Source: Chara braunii
Lineage: Eukaryota; Streptophyta; Charophyceae; Charales; Characeae
Assembly (NCBI GenBank): GCA_003427395.1
Contig: BFEA01000940.1
Coordinates: 299,948 to 363,947 of the forward strand
Direction: 5' to 3'
Length of the DNA: 64,000 bases
A model generated the notes under the pieces. It saw only the letters and a list, made by a program, of their open reading frames with translations, was not told the DNA's origin and made no database searches. Made by a program: the position numbers and the translations under genes. How positions within the stretch are numbered: the first letter of the stretch is position 1; each line of letters begins with the position of its first letter. Positions 33,581-44,089 of this stretch are shown piece after piece.

Positions 33581-36500
33581 TTGAAACCACCGTGCGGGCC
33601 GCTCTTGTTCGTCGCCTTTCGCGGCGATAGGACGTGTCTCGCAGGGTCCATCGTCGAGTGGGTCGACGAAGGCGAATACAATTTCAAGTTTACGTTGCGG
33701 AAGCATTACAGAAGTGACGGTTTCGTCGACGACATCGCAAAAGGATGCAAGGTTGCCAGGAGGATGTTCGGCGGGTACGGTCGGCGTGCGATGTCTTTGT
33801 CGTCCTTTGTCCCGCTAGCGCGGGGGCACGACGAGGCCTTTCACGTGACAGACTTCCTCGAGGTTTGGGCGAGATCTGGTACCTTTGTCAGTGTCGTGGA
33901 CGTCGGACCTGGGACATCGATCAGTGGTCCTGTTGGGTTCGCGGGAGGAGAGTGCTATGAAAGGAGGATAGGAGGTCAGGGTGACCTGCCAGTGACGCCT
34001 CCTCATCAAGAGGTGGGCATGTCAGACGACTCGGAGGACGACCATCCGCGTGCTCCTTTGAAACCGGGCTTGCATGGATGTCGCCGCCAAGGTTTGCTTG
34101 GGGAGTCGACGCCACGTGGAGGCGGCGATGGCGAACGGTTGCAACAGGGCTCAGAATCGACGACTCCTCGTCGTCTGGTCGAAAGGATCGGTGCGTTCGT
34201 TCGGGCATGCAGGTGGCCGAGGTTTTGCCTGGAGATCGCGCGGGTGGTTCGCAGGTTCGAGAGGTGCGTGGGTCAGATGAGACGACTCGCCGGGCCCGAC
34301 CTGCGCCTGCACAACTGCAGATGGAGTTGAGCCACGAACGAGAAGCAAGTGGGAACGTCGCTAGTGAGGAGGAGGTGTCCGAGCAGAGGCTGTTCCGTGA
34401 GAGATCGACTGAAAAGACTCAGTCGGGAGGCAAGCGCGACTTGCCAGATGAGGAAGAGCGAAAGGGAGTAGGTGCTCTGAAAAGGCAGAGAAAGGTAGGA
34501 GGGAGTGCTCGGACGCCAACAACACGAGAGGGCGGTTCCGTTGAGAAGAGGAAAAGGGTTGGAGGTGGGGATGAAACGCCAAAAAACTCGTCGACATGGC
34601 GAAGAACCGGTGAGTCTTCCGGGAAACAGTCGAAATCATCGAGGGGGAAGAAAGCAGATGAGGGCGACAGCGGGGAGGGGGATGACGACGTGGAGATTAA
34701 CCTTAACGCCTCTAACCTTGACAATGCGTTCTTCCTTGAGATGAAGACAGGGGTGCAGAGGGACGTCGTGTTGCACATCCATCCCGAAAGAATATTGGCT
34801 ATTCCAGACTGGGAAGACGCGTACAACCACCGATCCTTGGACGAGTTCCTCGTTGATACCATCGCGTCGGCTATGATCGATTGCTACGAACGTAAAGACA
34901 TGAGATACACGAAGCCCATTTTCGTTCTCGCTCCGATCGTTGCGCCTCCAGAGAGGGGCGAGCCTGCTGTGCGCGTGCTGCCTAGTGACTTCGACAACTC
35001 ACAGCCCGAGAAATACTGGTATTATCCTGTGTGTAGACAGCATAACGCGAGGGCGGCGATGAAGGTGAAAGACCATCCCGTGTTTGAGTACTACAACTTC
35101 TGTAAATGGCCGTTCAGACCGATCTACCTCCCTGACAACGAGTTCGACGGCTACGCCCATGTCAGCTGCGAAGACAACATGAAAGACAAGAAGAATCCAC
35201 CGCGCTTGCAGGTTTTGTCTATGCGGGACATTCGCAATATCTGGAAAATTAAGGGCAAACCGCATGTAGTGCTCGACAATGCATCGAGGAAAAAGGAGGA
35301 GGTGCGAAAGTGGGTGCAGTTCATGGCGTTTGCTATGAAGAAGACACCGTACACGCCTTTGTGGAACCTGTCAACGAAAGAAAAGAAAAGAAAGGAATGG
35401 GCTGAAAAACTTCGATACTACCTCCTGCTGGCCATGGCAGATGACTCCGTCTTCGCTTTGGGGGAGAAGTTCTATGAGGAGTGGTCGAAAGGGAAACTCC
35501 TTGCTTCCGACGGTCGACGTTGGACTGAAAAGCCGCCCACCCATGAGGAGGTGGCCAAGCCAGGACTCTCCACTGTGACTGACAGCCAGGGGCTGAAGAA
35601 ACACGTCTGGTACGTGAAGGTGGACGACCCGTCGATGAAAAAGGGCAAGGGGAAGCCAAAGAAAGGCGCGGAGGAGAAAACTTACTACGTCCAAGTTCCT
35701 GAGCCGGATGTCCACTGCTGGAACGAATTGGTGGACTTGACGGACCGCGAGAAGAAAAGGCTGTTGAACGGCGTCTTGAACCTTAACGTCGTGTGGGTTC
35801 AAACGAGTAGCAAGAAGTTGGCCGAGTAGGGGAAGTTCAGTGTCAAGGAGATGGTCGACATAATAAAAATGGACCGGATTATGCTGAGGCTGTGGCACTA
35901 CGTGCAGTTCGAGTATGAGGAAATGGATAAGCGGGAGTGGAATGCCAACTCCACGTTCTTCAGGTCCAAGAATCAACTGTTGGAAGAGTTCAAGGACAAA
36001 GGTCTCCATGACAAGCTTTGGAACGAGAGCAGGAAATTTTTTACGGACAGCGCGTACGTCAACAAGTGCCCTCAGTTTCTCGGGTGTCAACACAACAACA
36101 ACATCAAGAGAACGGCGGCCCTCGTTAACGACCAGCATTTCTCGGCGGAGTGGAAGCGTGTTGTCTTTTCGGTGATCACTGGAGATCACGCTAAAGGCAA
36201 AAAAAAACCTCGAGGAGTTGATGAGTGCATCAACATTTTGTGGACAAGGACAAGCGCCTTGACGACGCTGGCCCAGTTTAACGTCGACCCATTGAGTGCC
36301 ATAGATCACAAGGAGGCGCTGGGAAAACTAGGGCATCAGCTATGCTCCCACACTTGCGTGCTCGACTTGTGCGGAACTATGGACCGTGCGCAATGGGACT
36401 CTGGGGCATTCGCGTCTCTGAGTGAGTTGCTGGGTTTCGTTTGTCAGGACTACTGGACATTGGTGGTATTCGTTCCCTGCCTGTGGAACCACTCTTTCAT

Positions 36501-37777
36501 GACATCTTTGCCTGCGCTTGGGGCTACCCGATGCTACACAGGGAAGTGGGTTAGGAAGACGGCATCGAAGAAGACGCATCAGTTCGGAAACAGCGTCTGG
36601 GAGGAGCCGGATGTGATGCACATCCTTTTCAAAGGCGAGGATCCTCGGCTACTGACTCACCCGGTGTACGAGGGAGTTGTTGNNGAAGACGNCGCNNCCG
36701 CTCTNCGGAGGAAANAGAAAGTGACANCCACGGATGTGGAGGAGAAGTCTTTCAAGTCNNTGACTTTCGCGGACATCGGNAACCTNACCCAGAGGGGGGC
36801 TCTGTACAAGGACGGCNAGCGGAATCCGAANCANTTATGCAATCAGCTTCTTTTCTTTTGTGGTGTGGCGGATGTCGTGCTGTTCTTGGGCAAGCCGCAC
36901 GCGCAGGTGGTGTGGAGTCTGCTTCAGCAGGGAAGGCACGTCTTGGCCGTGGATGGGGACACAACGCAGCTTGAATACACAGTGCAGTATGTCACCCATG
37001 AAGTGTTGTCGAAGGCTTACTTTTCCACCATGTCGTGGTCGAGCCCGTTTATGACCCGAACAAGGACATGTTCTTCAAGTTGACTCCGAAGAAAAGACGC
37101 CAGGTCTACTCCTTCCTTTATGGCGAACAACCAAGGTTGAGATTTGACCAGCAGTACGTGGTGCGGAAGGAAGTCGCCATTGCGGTCCTCCAGGGCTACC
37201 ACGGAGCGAGTCGGGCTGGCGCAGTGAGCTTCGTTAAGAGGCTGGAATATGTATTTTTTAACGAGGGTGTAGTCGATCCGGCCGACTTCACTTTGGATAA
37301 CTACAGGCTGGCATTCGGTGAGGACGACGACTTCAATATCGAGACTGAGCAGGAGGAGAGCGTTGAGGACGACCTCTTCGATTTGGACGGGCAATTGGCC
37401 ATCTTCAACGCCCAAGTTTCTAAGTTGCCGTTAGCATGCAAGGGACACCTCTCGCTACACCTACCTCGGGCGGTCCCACGCCCGTGCCCTCCTCAGCGCC
37501 TGTCAAGAGGGGTGGGTTGTCCCGTCTGAGGAGTTCGCCGGTGCAGCCTATTCGTCTCACACCGCAGCCCGAACGTCTTCGACCCGGCCATCCAGTTCCT
37601 CCGAACCATCCGCATCTCACAGCTCCTTCAATTCCCTACCACATGGGCGACAAACACACCTTCTCCACAGTCGAAGATTGTGGCCATGATATCGTGTGGC
37701 ACCTAGACCATTTCCAGCCAGTCCTTCTCGACGACGACTGGGCAGTGGCTGGACGTAAGTGGAAGGTGGATATATGA
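33311..37777 (+). pseudogene. ParB/Srx-like plus beta-class-like DNA methyltransferase protein, broken
   Basis: The gene covers frames 33311-34330, 34078-35829, 35851-37083, 37035-37529 and 37436-37777. A frame change (or intron) lies near 34.0-34.3 kb, an in-frame TAG at 35827-35829, and shifts near 37030 and 37435. The N-terminal part has DYSKRVWYLDWASQDG and a basic, acidic, low-complexity linker. The middle has YYPVCRQHNARAAM (near 35020-35060), like the Gly-Gln-His-Arg loop of ParB/Srx folds. The C-terminal part has LVVFVPC after LDLCG (36361-36375, where N6/N4 methylases have Asp-Pro-Pro-Tyr) and later VVLFLGKPHAQ then RHVLAVDGD (near 36870-36960), like the SAM-binding motif. The order IV then I is that of beta-class enzymes. 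Both catalytic motifs are altered, so activity is doubtful. Fifteen Ns lie at 36683-36834. Confidence 0.55.
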
Positions 37778-37979
37778 CGATCGTTGGGACCTCGATACAT
37801 TCAAATCTCGCGCCTACAATGCGGTATTGGAGAGATTAAGTGAGGTCAATCGACGAAGTAAGGACGACCCTGCTCTATGTGCATACGGGGAAACGCTGTT
37901 CGATTTATTGCAGTCAAATAAATGACTGGAAGTATCCTCCGCGTTCTACGCCCTTCCGTCAAGCCCGTCAATTCAGCAA

Positions 37980-38348
37980 GTGAGTTGGGAGTTGCCTGCG
38001 ATCACCCCGCCGGCAGGAGTTGTGAAGCGCAAATCTCGCGGAAAGGACGGCGAAGGGGATGGTGAAGGCGGCGGGCAACGAGGTACCAGAGGTGGAAGTG
38101 AACAACGTTCGACGAAACAGCGGTCTCCGGGGCACGTGGGCGGAGGAGAGGGGAAAAAGGGAAGCCGGGAGAAGAAAAAGCCTCGCAGCGGAGAGAAGAC
38201 AAAGCATCACACAGAAAACGGGCAGGGGTCCGATGTCGACCGCGACGAGGACGGTGGGGTTCTGGCGGTAACAGGCAGCACCTCAATGGAGACGTGGAAC
38301 GACTTCAGGCCTGGTGGATTACGCGGCCTGGCGAGCAGGACCCTGTAA
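37980..38348 (+). CDS. Lys/Gly-rich low-complexity ORF
   Basis: A 122-codon frame with a highly charged product (KRKSRGKDGEGDGEGGG, REKKKPRSGEKTK) and no domain. It may be an exon or linker of the gene before or after it, or an independent basic nuclear protein. The composition could also arise by chance in GC-rich sequence. Confidence 0.3.
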   Translation: MSWELPAITPPAGVVKRKSRGKDGEGDGEGGGQRGTRGGSEQRSTKQRSPGHVGGGEGKKGSREKKKPRSGEKTKHHTENGQGSDVDRDEDGGVLAVTGSTSMETWNDFRPGGLRGLASRTL

Positions 38349-38440
38349 TTAGCTCCACCAGCGCAACACAATTTACCGATGATGTTGGCGGGGCAGTTGT
38401 AGCAAAGAATGGAACTTGCTTCGCTCTGCTCTAAAAACGG

Positions 38441-39644
38441 TTGGCGGATTGTCTCGGATCAATCCGAACCTCGGAGACGACATCGTCGTCCGGAACTCAG
38501 TGCCTTCCGGGAAGTGAGACGACAACATACCATGGATCCGGCAGCGACAAGCTCGAACCATGTTCGGTTTCGCCTCAAAAGGAAGTTCGGATTAATCCGA
38601 ACCGGGAAGCCAGTACCATTGAGAGAGCACAGCGGTCTACGGAACTCGAATGGGTGGTCCGGGTTTTCGAAAACCCTGGTGGCGAAATTCGGATTCATCC
38701 GAACCAGGAGGACGTGTCCGCCATGATAGACGATCGCTGTCACGACGCCGTAATGTTGTGCATGGAAGTCCACAAGGAGCTGCAGGCAGACTGTCCGACT
38801 GAGGGTGAGTTAGCGACTAGTTTCAATATCGAGCCCCGCACACTCGGAGCCGAATGCCTGGTGACGGTACGCGCTGAGTTAGCAGTCTTAAGCGACTCTC
38901 CGGTAAAAGTGGACAAGTCGGCGCCATTGGAAACTGCGGAGGCTCGGATGAATCCGAACCAGGGCCCTGTAAGCATGTCCCTCCCTGATGCAGCTTTGGA
39001 GACGACCGTAATTCGGATTCATCTGAGACACAGGGACGAAGGACTTCAATTGGCAGGCGTTGACGGTTGTCGACTTCTGACGACTTTGGACAAGGACGAT
39101 TCCGCTGACGACCGGATTGATCTGACACTCAGCGACGTCGGGATGGAGCAACCAGTTCAGCCGGCATACGACGACCCCTTGTACTCCGGCCTTCACGACG
39201 AGGCGATGGGAGAGGACGTTCTGAAGAAGTCCTCTGACGCTGTTGGAGATAAATTTCTCTATTTGAGTGACGACGATGAAGACACAGCGCACGAGGACAA
39301 GAATTTAAGAGGGGGACAGGTGTTGTTGGACATCCATGGGACCTTGAGCACAACACAATACGACACAGTGGCGATAGAGAAAACCCGACCTGTCGTTGTT
39401 GTGGACGTCGACGCTCTTTGTCCAGAGACGGACAAACTAAAATTGCCCGTCGCGGACGTGGAGGATTTCCGCCATCGGGATGGGGATGAACTTATGTCGT
39501 CTTCGGTCATCGACGCCGACATCTCGAACCTATCAAGTTTCCCTGTGGGTTTGGAGCACGTCGTCGCCTCGTCGACGCGCACGGGGGCGCCAATCGTGCT
39601 TGGACTGCCATCGGTGGGCTCTGGTGACGTGGAAGCTAAGCCTG
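38441..39644 (+). CDS. Acidic N-terminal ORF of the Ulp1-type protease gene (probable)
   Basis: An open frame of about 400 codons, the longest uninterrupted one in this part. It is Asp/Glu-rich (FLYLSDDDEDTAHEDKNL) and contains four to five copies of the palindrome within the frame, giving repeated peptides such as VRINPN, IRIHPN and ARMNPN. A splice-like GTAAGC...TTTCAG (39645-39720, 76 nt) sits at its end. It lies just ahead of the protease domain on the same strand, so it is probably the disordered N-terminal part of that protein. A separate gene is possible. Confidence 0.5.
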
Positions 39645-39720
39645 GTAAGCATTGACTTCCTCTGCTTGCTTCCCGCTCGTCAGCCCGTTCGTGAAGTGTT
39701 GTTTGCTTCGTCGATTTCAG
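39645..39720 (+). other. Candidate intron, 76 nt
   Basis: GTAAGC donor at 39645, a pyrimidine-rich stretch and CGATTTCAG acceptor ending at 39720. Reading through it meets a stop within four codons. A second acceptor-like TTGTACAG ends near 39850. Transcript evidence would be needed. Confidence 0.45.
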
Positions 39721-40315
39721 GGAGGTGTGTAGGCGGCCGTCAACTGGATTGTGACGATGTGCTTCGTGAGGTGCTGTTTGCTTGGTTGCTCTTGCGAAGT
39801 TGTGTTGTTGATTTCCTGCTGAACTGTCTGGGTGGCTATTTCTTGTACAGGTCGACGAGCTCGTGGACAAACACACATGTCGCAGGAGCCGCCTGCCCCC
39901 GCCAGGTTGTCAGTCCTGGTTGTGGGAGGCACTGGTCGTCGCAATGTCACTGATTCGTTTCCTGGGGACACTAAACCTCGGGGCCTTCCCAGTTGGGCCC
40001 TCGCGCTAGACTCGTTGCAGAGGCAGTGGGTGTTGCTGAAAAAGACTGCAAGGAATTCCTTCTCGAGGCTTGCAGGGATATAAAGACGGACAGTGCTAGT
40101 TTAGAATCAACAGTGTGTGGAAGGTCCAGAAGTAGGGGTGACGTTATGCGTGAACTTTTCGGGCCACAGAGTAACGGTTTGTCGGACCATGGCCGCTAGG
40201 ACGGCATTTTCTCATAGTGCCCCATCCTTTGTGCTTGCTGTGTGCTGCGGGTGTTTGTTGAACAGGGTTTCCTCGAGATGGAAGAGCAGTCCTTGAATAC
40301 GTTATCTGCTCCCGG

Positions 40316-40969
40316 TTGCCGCTCACTATCATCGTCGCGCGTTTGCCGTCGCACAATTTACAGGTATCCGTCAAAGACATCGTCGCACTCGTGGATGGAT
40401 CCGAGGAGCTCAACGATGAGGTCGTCAATTTCTACATGGCGATGCTACTGGACGACTGCGGCCGGACTGCTGCTACCAAGAAGACGTACACCTTTAACTC
40501 TTTCTTCGCCTCTACACTGCTTCTGCGAGGTCCGGCAGTTGTTAGCAGATGGGCTAAAGATGCCGACCTCCTGTCTCATGACCTTGTCTTAGCACCAGTG
40601 CACAAGGACGGCGAACACTAGAGTCTTTTGGCCATTGACTTCTCTAGACGTGTTTTGGACATCTATGATTCTTTCTCATGTTCGTCATCCAAAGATTCCT
40701 TCTACTCCGCACTTTTAGATAAATCTGTTAAATTTTTGAACACGGTGGCAGGTGCCGCTGGTGATAGTCGCACTTTCGACCACTTCGCTCGCGAGGTCAG
40801 CGTGAAAGGTGTCCCTCGACAGCACGACGGGGCTAGTTGTGGGGTGTTCATGTTGATGTTCGCTTCCTGTTTGGCGAGAGGTTTACGTCCACCTTTTGGT
40901 TTCTCCCATAGACACATCTCCTCTATCAGAGCTAGACTAGCTTTGGCTATTTGCGATGTTGGTAGGTAA
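40316..40969 (+). pseudogene. Ulp1/SENP-type (C48) cysteine protease domain, one stop
   Basis: One frame shows the C48 peptidase order. LNDEVVNFYMAML is the substrate-binding start and FNSFFAS is typical. DLVLAPVH and a catalytic His codon (40616-40618) are followed directly by TAG (40619-40621), where the family has Trp in His-Trp. Then come SLLAIDF with the catalytic Asp (40637-40639), YDSF, and QHDGASCGVFMLMF with the oxyanion Gln (40820-40822) and nucleophile Cys (40838-40840). These enzymes process or remove SUMO-like modifiers. Ulp1-like domains are known passengers of plant Mutator-like and other transposons. A single G-to-A change explains the stop, so the gene was probably functional recently. 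Exons upstream are unclear. Confidence 0.8.
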
Positions 40970-40989
40970 GCGTCTATCTGTTTGCTGAT

Positions 40990-41850
40990 CATGTAGTGTA
41001 GAAGGGTTGACGTAGAAGAACATTTCGTTCTTCTCCGGACGAAATTTGTTCCTTTTCATTTTTTCCGTGAGAGACTGGTGGGTGTTCTTGGTTTGGTTCA
41101 GAGCAGAACTGGCTGTCACTGCCAGAATATCTCCAGGTGAAATTGTCATGTCCCCGGCATGTTTGTCGTCGACAATATTGTTCTTTCTCATTGGCTTTCG
41201 ATTATCACGAACGTCCCCGTTGTTGGGGCACCTGTTTCGTGATTGACTTTCTCGCTTTCGCCATTTTGTGTCTTGTGTGGTGTGATGTTCTGCCCGCATA
41301 CTCGGATGCATCCGGACTCCAACCAACTCTATGCTTTTCTGCCTCTCTCTCGAACCTTCCCCGTCGTCTACACTCATCTATGCATTTTCACTTTGAATGT
41401 TGTGAGGCATCACAGAGAAGAAAATACAACACACGGGTCTCTTTATACATTTGATGGCCCGTCTGGCCCTCCGCGCTGGGTGCTTTTTGATTTCGACATT
41501 GAATGCTGTCAATTCTTTGGCCCGTCAAAGCTTCCCGTTTGCACGCGCATTCATACATTCGGTTCCTATGCATTACCCAAGACAATGAAAAATTGGAATG
41601 TGCCGACGGAGGGAAAACCCAAAAGGCGACGCCGATGGCTACTTGAATGTGGCGAGATTTGAATTAACGTAGCGCGGCTGAAAATACAATTGCATGAGTG
41701 GACAAAATTGGATGTGGTGACGGAAGGTTAAAACACAAGGCGAAGCCAATTGGTGCTACAAAGTGACACAAACTGAATTGAGTTGGCACTCAAGAAGAAA
41801 TGAACATTGTATGATTGGTCCTCAATTTCCGAAAAAGGATTTCAAGATTC
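40990..41850. other. Non-coding stretch after the protease gene
   Basis: No supported ORF. One palindrome copy (CTCGGATGCATCCGGAC, near 41302) is present. The remainder is unremarkable. Confidence 0.5.
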
Positions 41851-41852
<2 letters not shown>

Positions 41853-41915
<63 letters not shown>

Positions 41916-41957
41916 GCACGCGCGCGCGCGCGCGCGTGCGCGCGCGCACACGCACAC
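41853..41957. repeat. (CT)n tract joined to an alternating purine-pyrimidine (CG/CA)n tract
   Basis: About 61 bp of CT repeat (41853-41913) passes directly into about 44 bp of strict purine-pyrimidine alternation, mostly CG with CA steps. The first can form triplex DNA, the second left-handed Z-DNA. Confidence 0.9.
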
Positions 41958-42356
41958 CCACAGTTGTGTCAAGTGCGCTCATTTGCTGTTTGCTTCGGAC
42001 TCCCTCTCCCCTGTCATCTCGGATGCATCCGAACCTGGCTTACTCTCGCCGAACGAAAACCTTGCAGCTCTTGTACAGCTACACTTGTGGTTTTCGTGTA
42101 TTCCTCCAACATGCGTCTCCTGTGCGACATGTCGGCATGAAAAGAAAATTCAGTGCGATTATCCACACTCTCTATGTCTCTCTCTGTGTCTCTGTCTATG
42201 TCCCTGTCTCTGTCTATGTCTCCCTCTCCCTCTCTATCTCTCTGACGCGCTCTCTCTGTCGCGCTCTCTCCGTCTCTCTCAGCTCTGTCTAGATTGTAGC
42301 GAAGCGACTCACATGGATCCAAAACACAGAAATGTGGTGGATGATGGTACAATGTT

Positions 42357-42359
<3 letters not shown>

Positions 42360-42396
<37 letters not shown>

Positions 42397-42397
42397 N

Positions 42398-42479
<82 letters not shown>
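42360..42479. repeat. (CT)n microsatellite, about 120 bp, with one N
   Basis: A pure CT tract with an N at 42397, so the true length is uncertain. More degenerate CT/TCTG-rich sequence lies at 42170-42290 and 42855-42910. Confidence 0.9.
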
Positions 42480-42484
<5 letters not shown>

Positions 42485-42685
42485 CGAAAAAAATACTTCT
42501 TGAACTGTGTCCCAAAAAGCACAGGGGAAGCTTCGAACTGAAGGGTCTATACTAGTTCGACACTTCGGATACGTCTGTAACACGAAATGTTGTGGATGAT
42601 TATACGGTGCTTGTCTTTTCCATCTCTCAGCCCTCTGGCGTGCTAATTTGTCATTTCTTGCGGACTTCCTTTCTCTGTCTATCTC

Positions 42686-43190
42686 CTGTAGATACATCCG
42701 AACTTCGGTTATCTTGGAAATTCACATTGCCTTGCTGCTCTCCTACAACGATCATCTAAAATGCTTTTAAAAGCGAGGCTGATGATCTACGCGTGTGCTC
42801 GACCCTGCGCCTCCTGTGCGGCGTCTCGAGAAAATTAAGTACAGTCTCTTTGAGACTCTCTGTCTCTCGCTCTTTCTGTCTCTCTCTCTCTTTCTATATC
42901 TCTCGCTCTTCAAATGTACACGACCATTTCTTGTGGACTTCCTCTCTCTGTCTATCTCCTGTGATCTCGGATACATCCGAACTTCGCTTATCTTGGAAAT
43001 TCACATTACCTTGCTGCTCTCCTACAACGATCATCTGAAATGCTTTACAAAGCGAGGCTGATGGTCTACGCGTGTGCTCGACCCTCCGCCTCCTGTGCGG
43101 CGTCTCGAGAAAATTAAGTACAGTCTCTCTGAGACTCTGTCTCTCGCTCTTTCTGTCTCTCTCTCTCTTTCTATCTCTCTCGCCCTTCAA
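42686..43190. repeat. Two-copy tandem repeat, about 280-bp unit, with palindrome
   Basis: Units beginning at about 42686 and 42964 share GATACATCCGAACTTC, TTATCTTGGAAATTCACATT and CGGCGTCTCGAGAAAATTAA. Each begins with one copy of the element-specific palindrome. Confidence 0.85.
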
Positions 43191-43407
43191 ATGTACACGG
43201 TCATCGGTGCAGAACTCCAATTCATTCTGGTCCTCACACTTCTAAATACAAGTCATCCTTCTCCTCTAAGTCTGTGAAGAGCCACAACTCGTTGTACTCT
43301 TCACAAACTCGAATTCATGTCATTATACTGTTCTGATTCGGATGAGTGTGATGCTCAACTCCAAGTGAAACTATAACAGAGTGTAATATATTACTTTGTT
43401 GCGGTGT

Positions 43408-43590
43408 TCCACATCTGGACACATCCGAACCAGGAGAGGAGCGCAGCAGATATATGTACTGAGGCAGTAGATACATGTACTGACTCAGAGGCGTATAACA
43501 CAATGTATACTCTGCTGTGGTGTTCCACATCTGGACACATCCGAACCACGAGAGGAGCGCAGCAGATATATGTACTGACTGTGCTCCTCG
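43408..43590. repeat. Right subterminal two-copy repeat, 121-bp period
   Basis: TGTTCCACATCTGGACACAT followed by CCGAACCA and GAGAGGAGCGCAGCAGATAT occurs at about 43409 and 43530. The palindrome half-site is CTGGACACATCCG here, a weakened form. It lies within 300 bp of the right TIR. Confidence 0.8.
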
Positions 43591-43694
43591 CCTCAAAGCT
43601 GATTTTACTCCTGGTTCGGATGTATCCGGATCTGGAATACTACACCAAACTATACACTGTGTCATAAATTTGTTTCAAAATAGTACACACAAGA

Positions 43695-43721
43695 ATGTAC
43701 TGTTTTAACGAATAACATGTT
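43695..43721 (-). repeat. Right TIR of the DNA transposon
   Basis: Reverse complement of 18223-18249 with two mismatches. It ends GAATAACATGTT and is followed by GATT (43722-43725). Confidence 0.85.
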
Positions 43722-43725
43722 GATT
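43722..43725. repeat. Right target-site duplication (GATT)
   Basis: Same four bases as 18219-18222, directly outside the right TIR. Confidence 0.75.
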
Positions 43726-44089
43726 GAACCTGGATAGGTCCTACCTATTTGCGATAGTAACAGCTGACGGAAGGAAGCATAACTTCTCTGGAGTATGTCA
43801 CAAGGCAGCTATCGAGGTTGAAGGGTTGCGCAAGCCGATGCCTGTCTTCGCGGTCAAAGACTGCAGCTCTGAGCTACTACTCGGATGGACGTGGCTAAGC
43901 CATGTTCATGCGGTTACAATAGAACGACCAGATGGGAGCCAGATGCTTTTTATCAAGCGTCCTGACGGTGGCAGGATTATGATAGAGAATGTTGAGCTTC
44001 GAGATCCGAGGAACAAGGTCGCCTTCAAGTTGGCGGTTGGAGCACGCAAGTCGTCTTCTTTCGCTAGCCACACGCTGAGGTTCCTTTAG
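43726..44089 (+). pseudogene. Gypsy protease, C-terminal half
   Basis: It continues the protease of 17795-18222 in the same frame after the DNA transposon. It reads through a ligand-binding beta region and reaches SSELLLGWTWLSHV, the Leu-Leu-Gly ending typical of gypsy proteases, then repeated DGSQMLFIKRPDGG turns. It ends with a stop at 44087-44089, before the RT linker. Confidence 0.75.

Larger units (their letters stand above)
18223..43721. mobile_element. 25.5-kb DNA transposon inserted in the gypsy protease
   Basis: The ends are 27-bp terminal inverted repeats (18223-18249 and 43695-43721; 25 of 27 match), flanked by GATT on both sides. The interior is unlike the surrounding retrotransposon. 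It has a - strand DUF7869-like gene, a + strand ParB-like/methyltransferase gene, a + strand Ulp1-type protease gene, and about 40 copies of a CGGATNNATCCG palindrome. This size is very large for a cut-and-paste transposon. The 4-bp duplication excludes hAT and KDZ (8 bp), CACTA (2-3 bp) and TTAA-specific groups; Sola and Academ have similar duplication lengths, but none of their proteins was recognised. I cannot assign a superfamily. Confidence 0.85.

Noticed and set aside
35371-36309. Minus-strand ORF of 312 codons
   Set aside because: It is the antisense shadow of the ParB-like/methyltransferase-like gene; only the + strand frame shows ordered motifs.
41790-42697. Several long overlapping ORFs on both strands
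   Set aside because: They are produced by (CT)n tracts, which are open in all frames (Ser-Leu on one strand, Arg-Glu on the other).
18223-43721. Assignment of the DNA transposon to KDZ, hAT, CACTA or piggyBac
   Set aside because: The 4-bp GATT duplication and the TIR start AACATG do not fit their 8-bp, 2-3-bp or TTAA duplications, and no matching transposase was seen.
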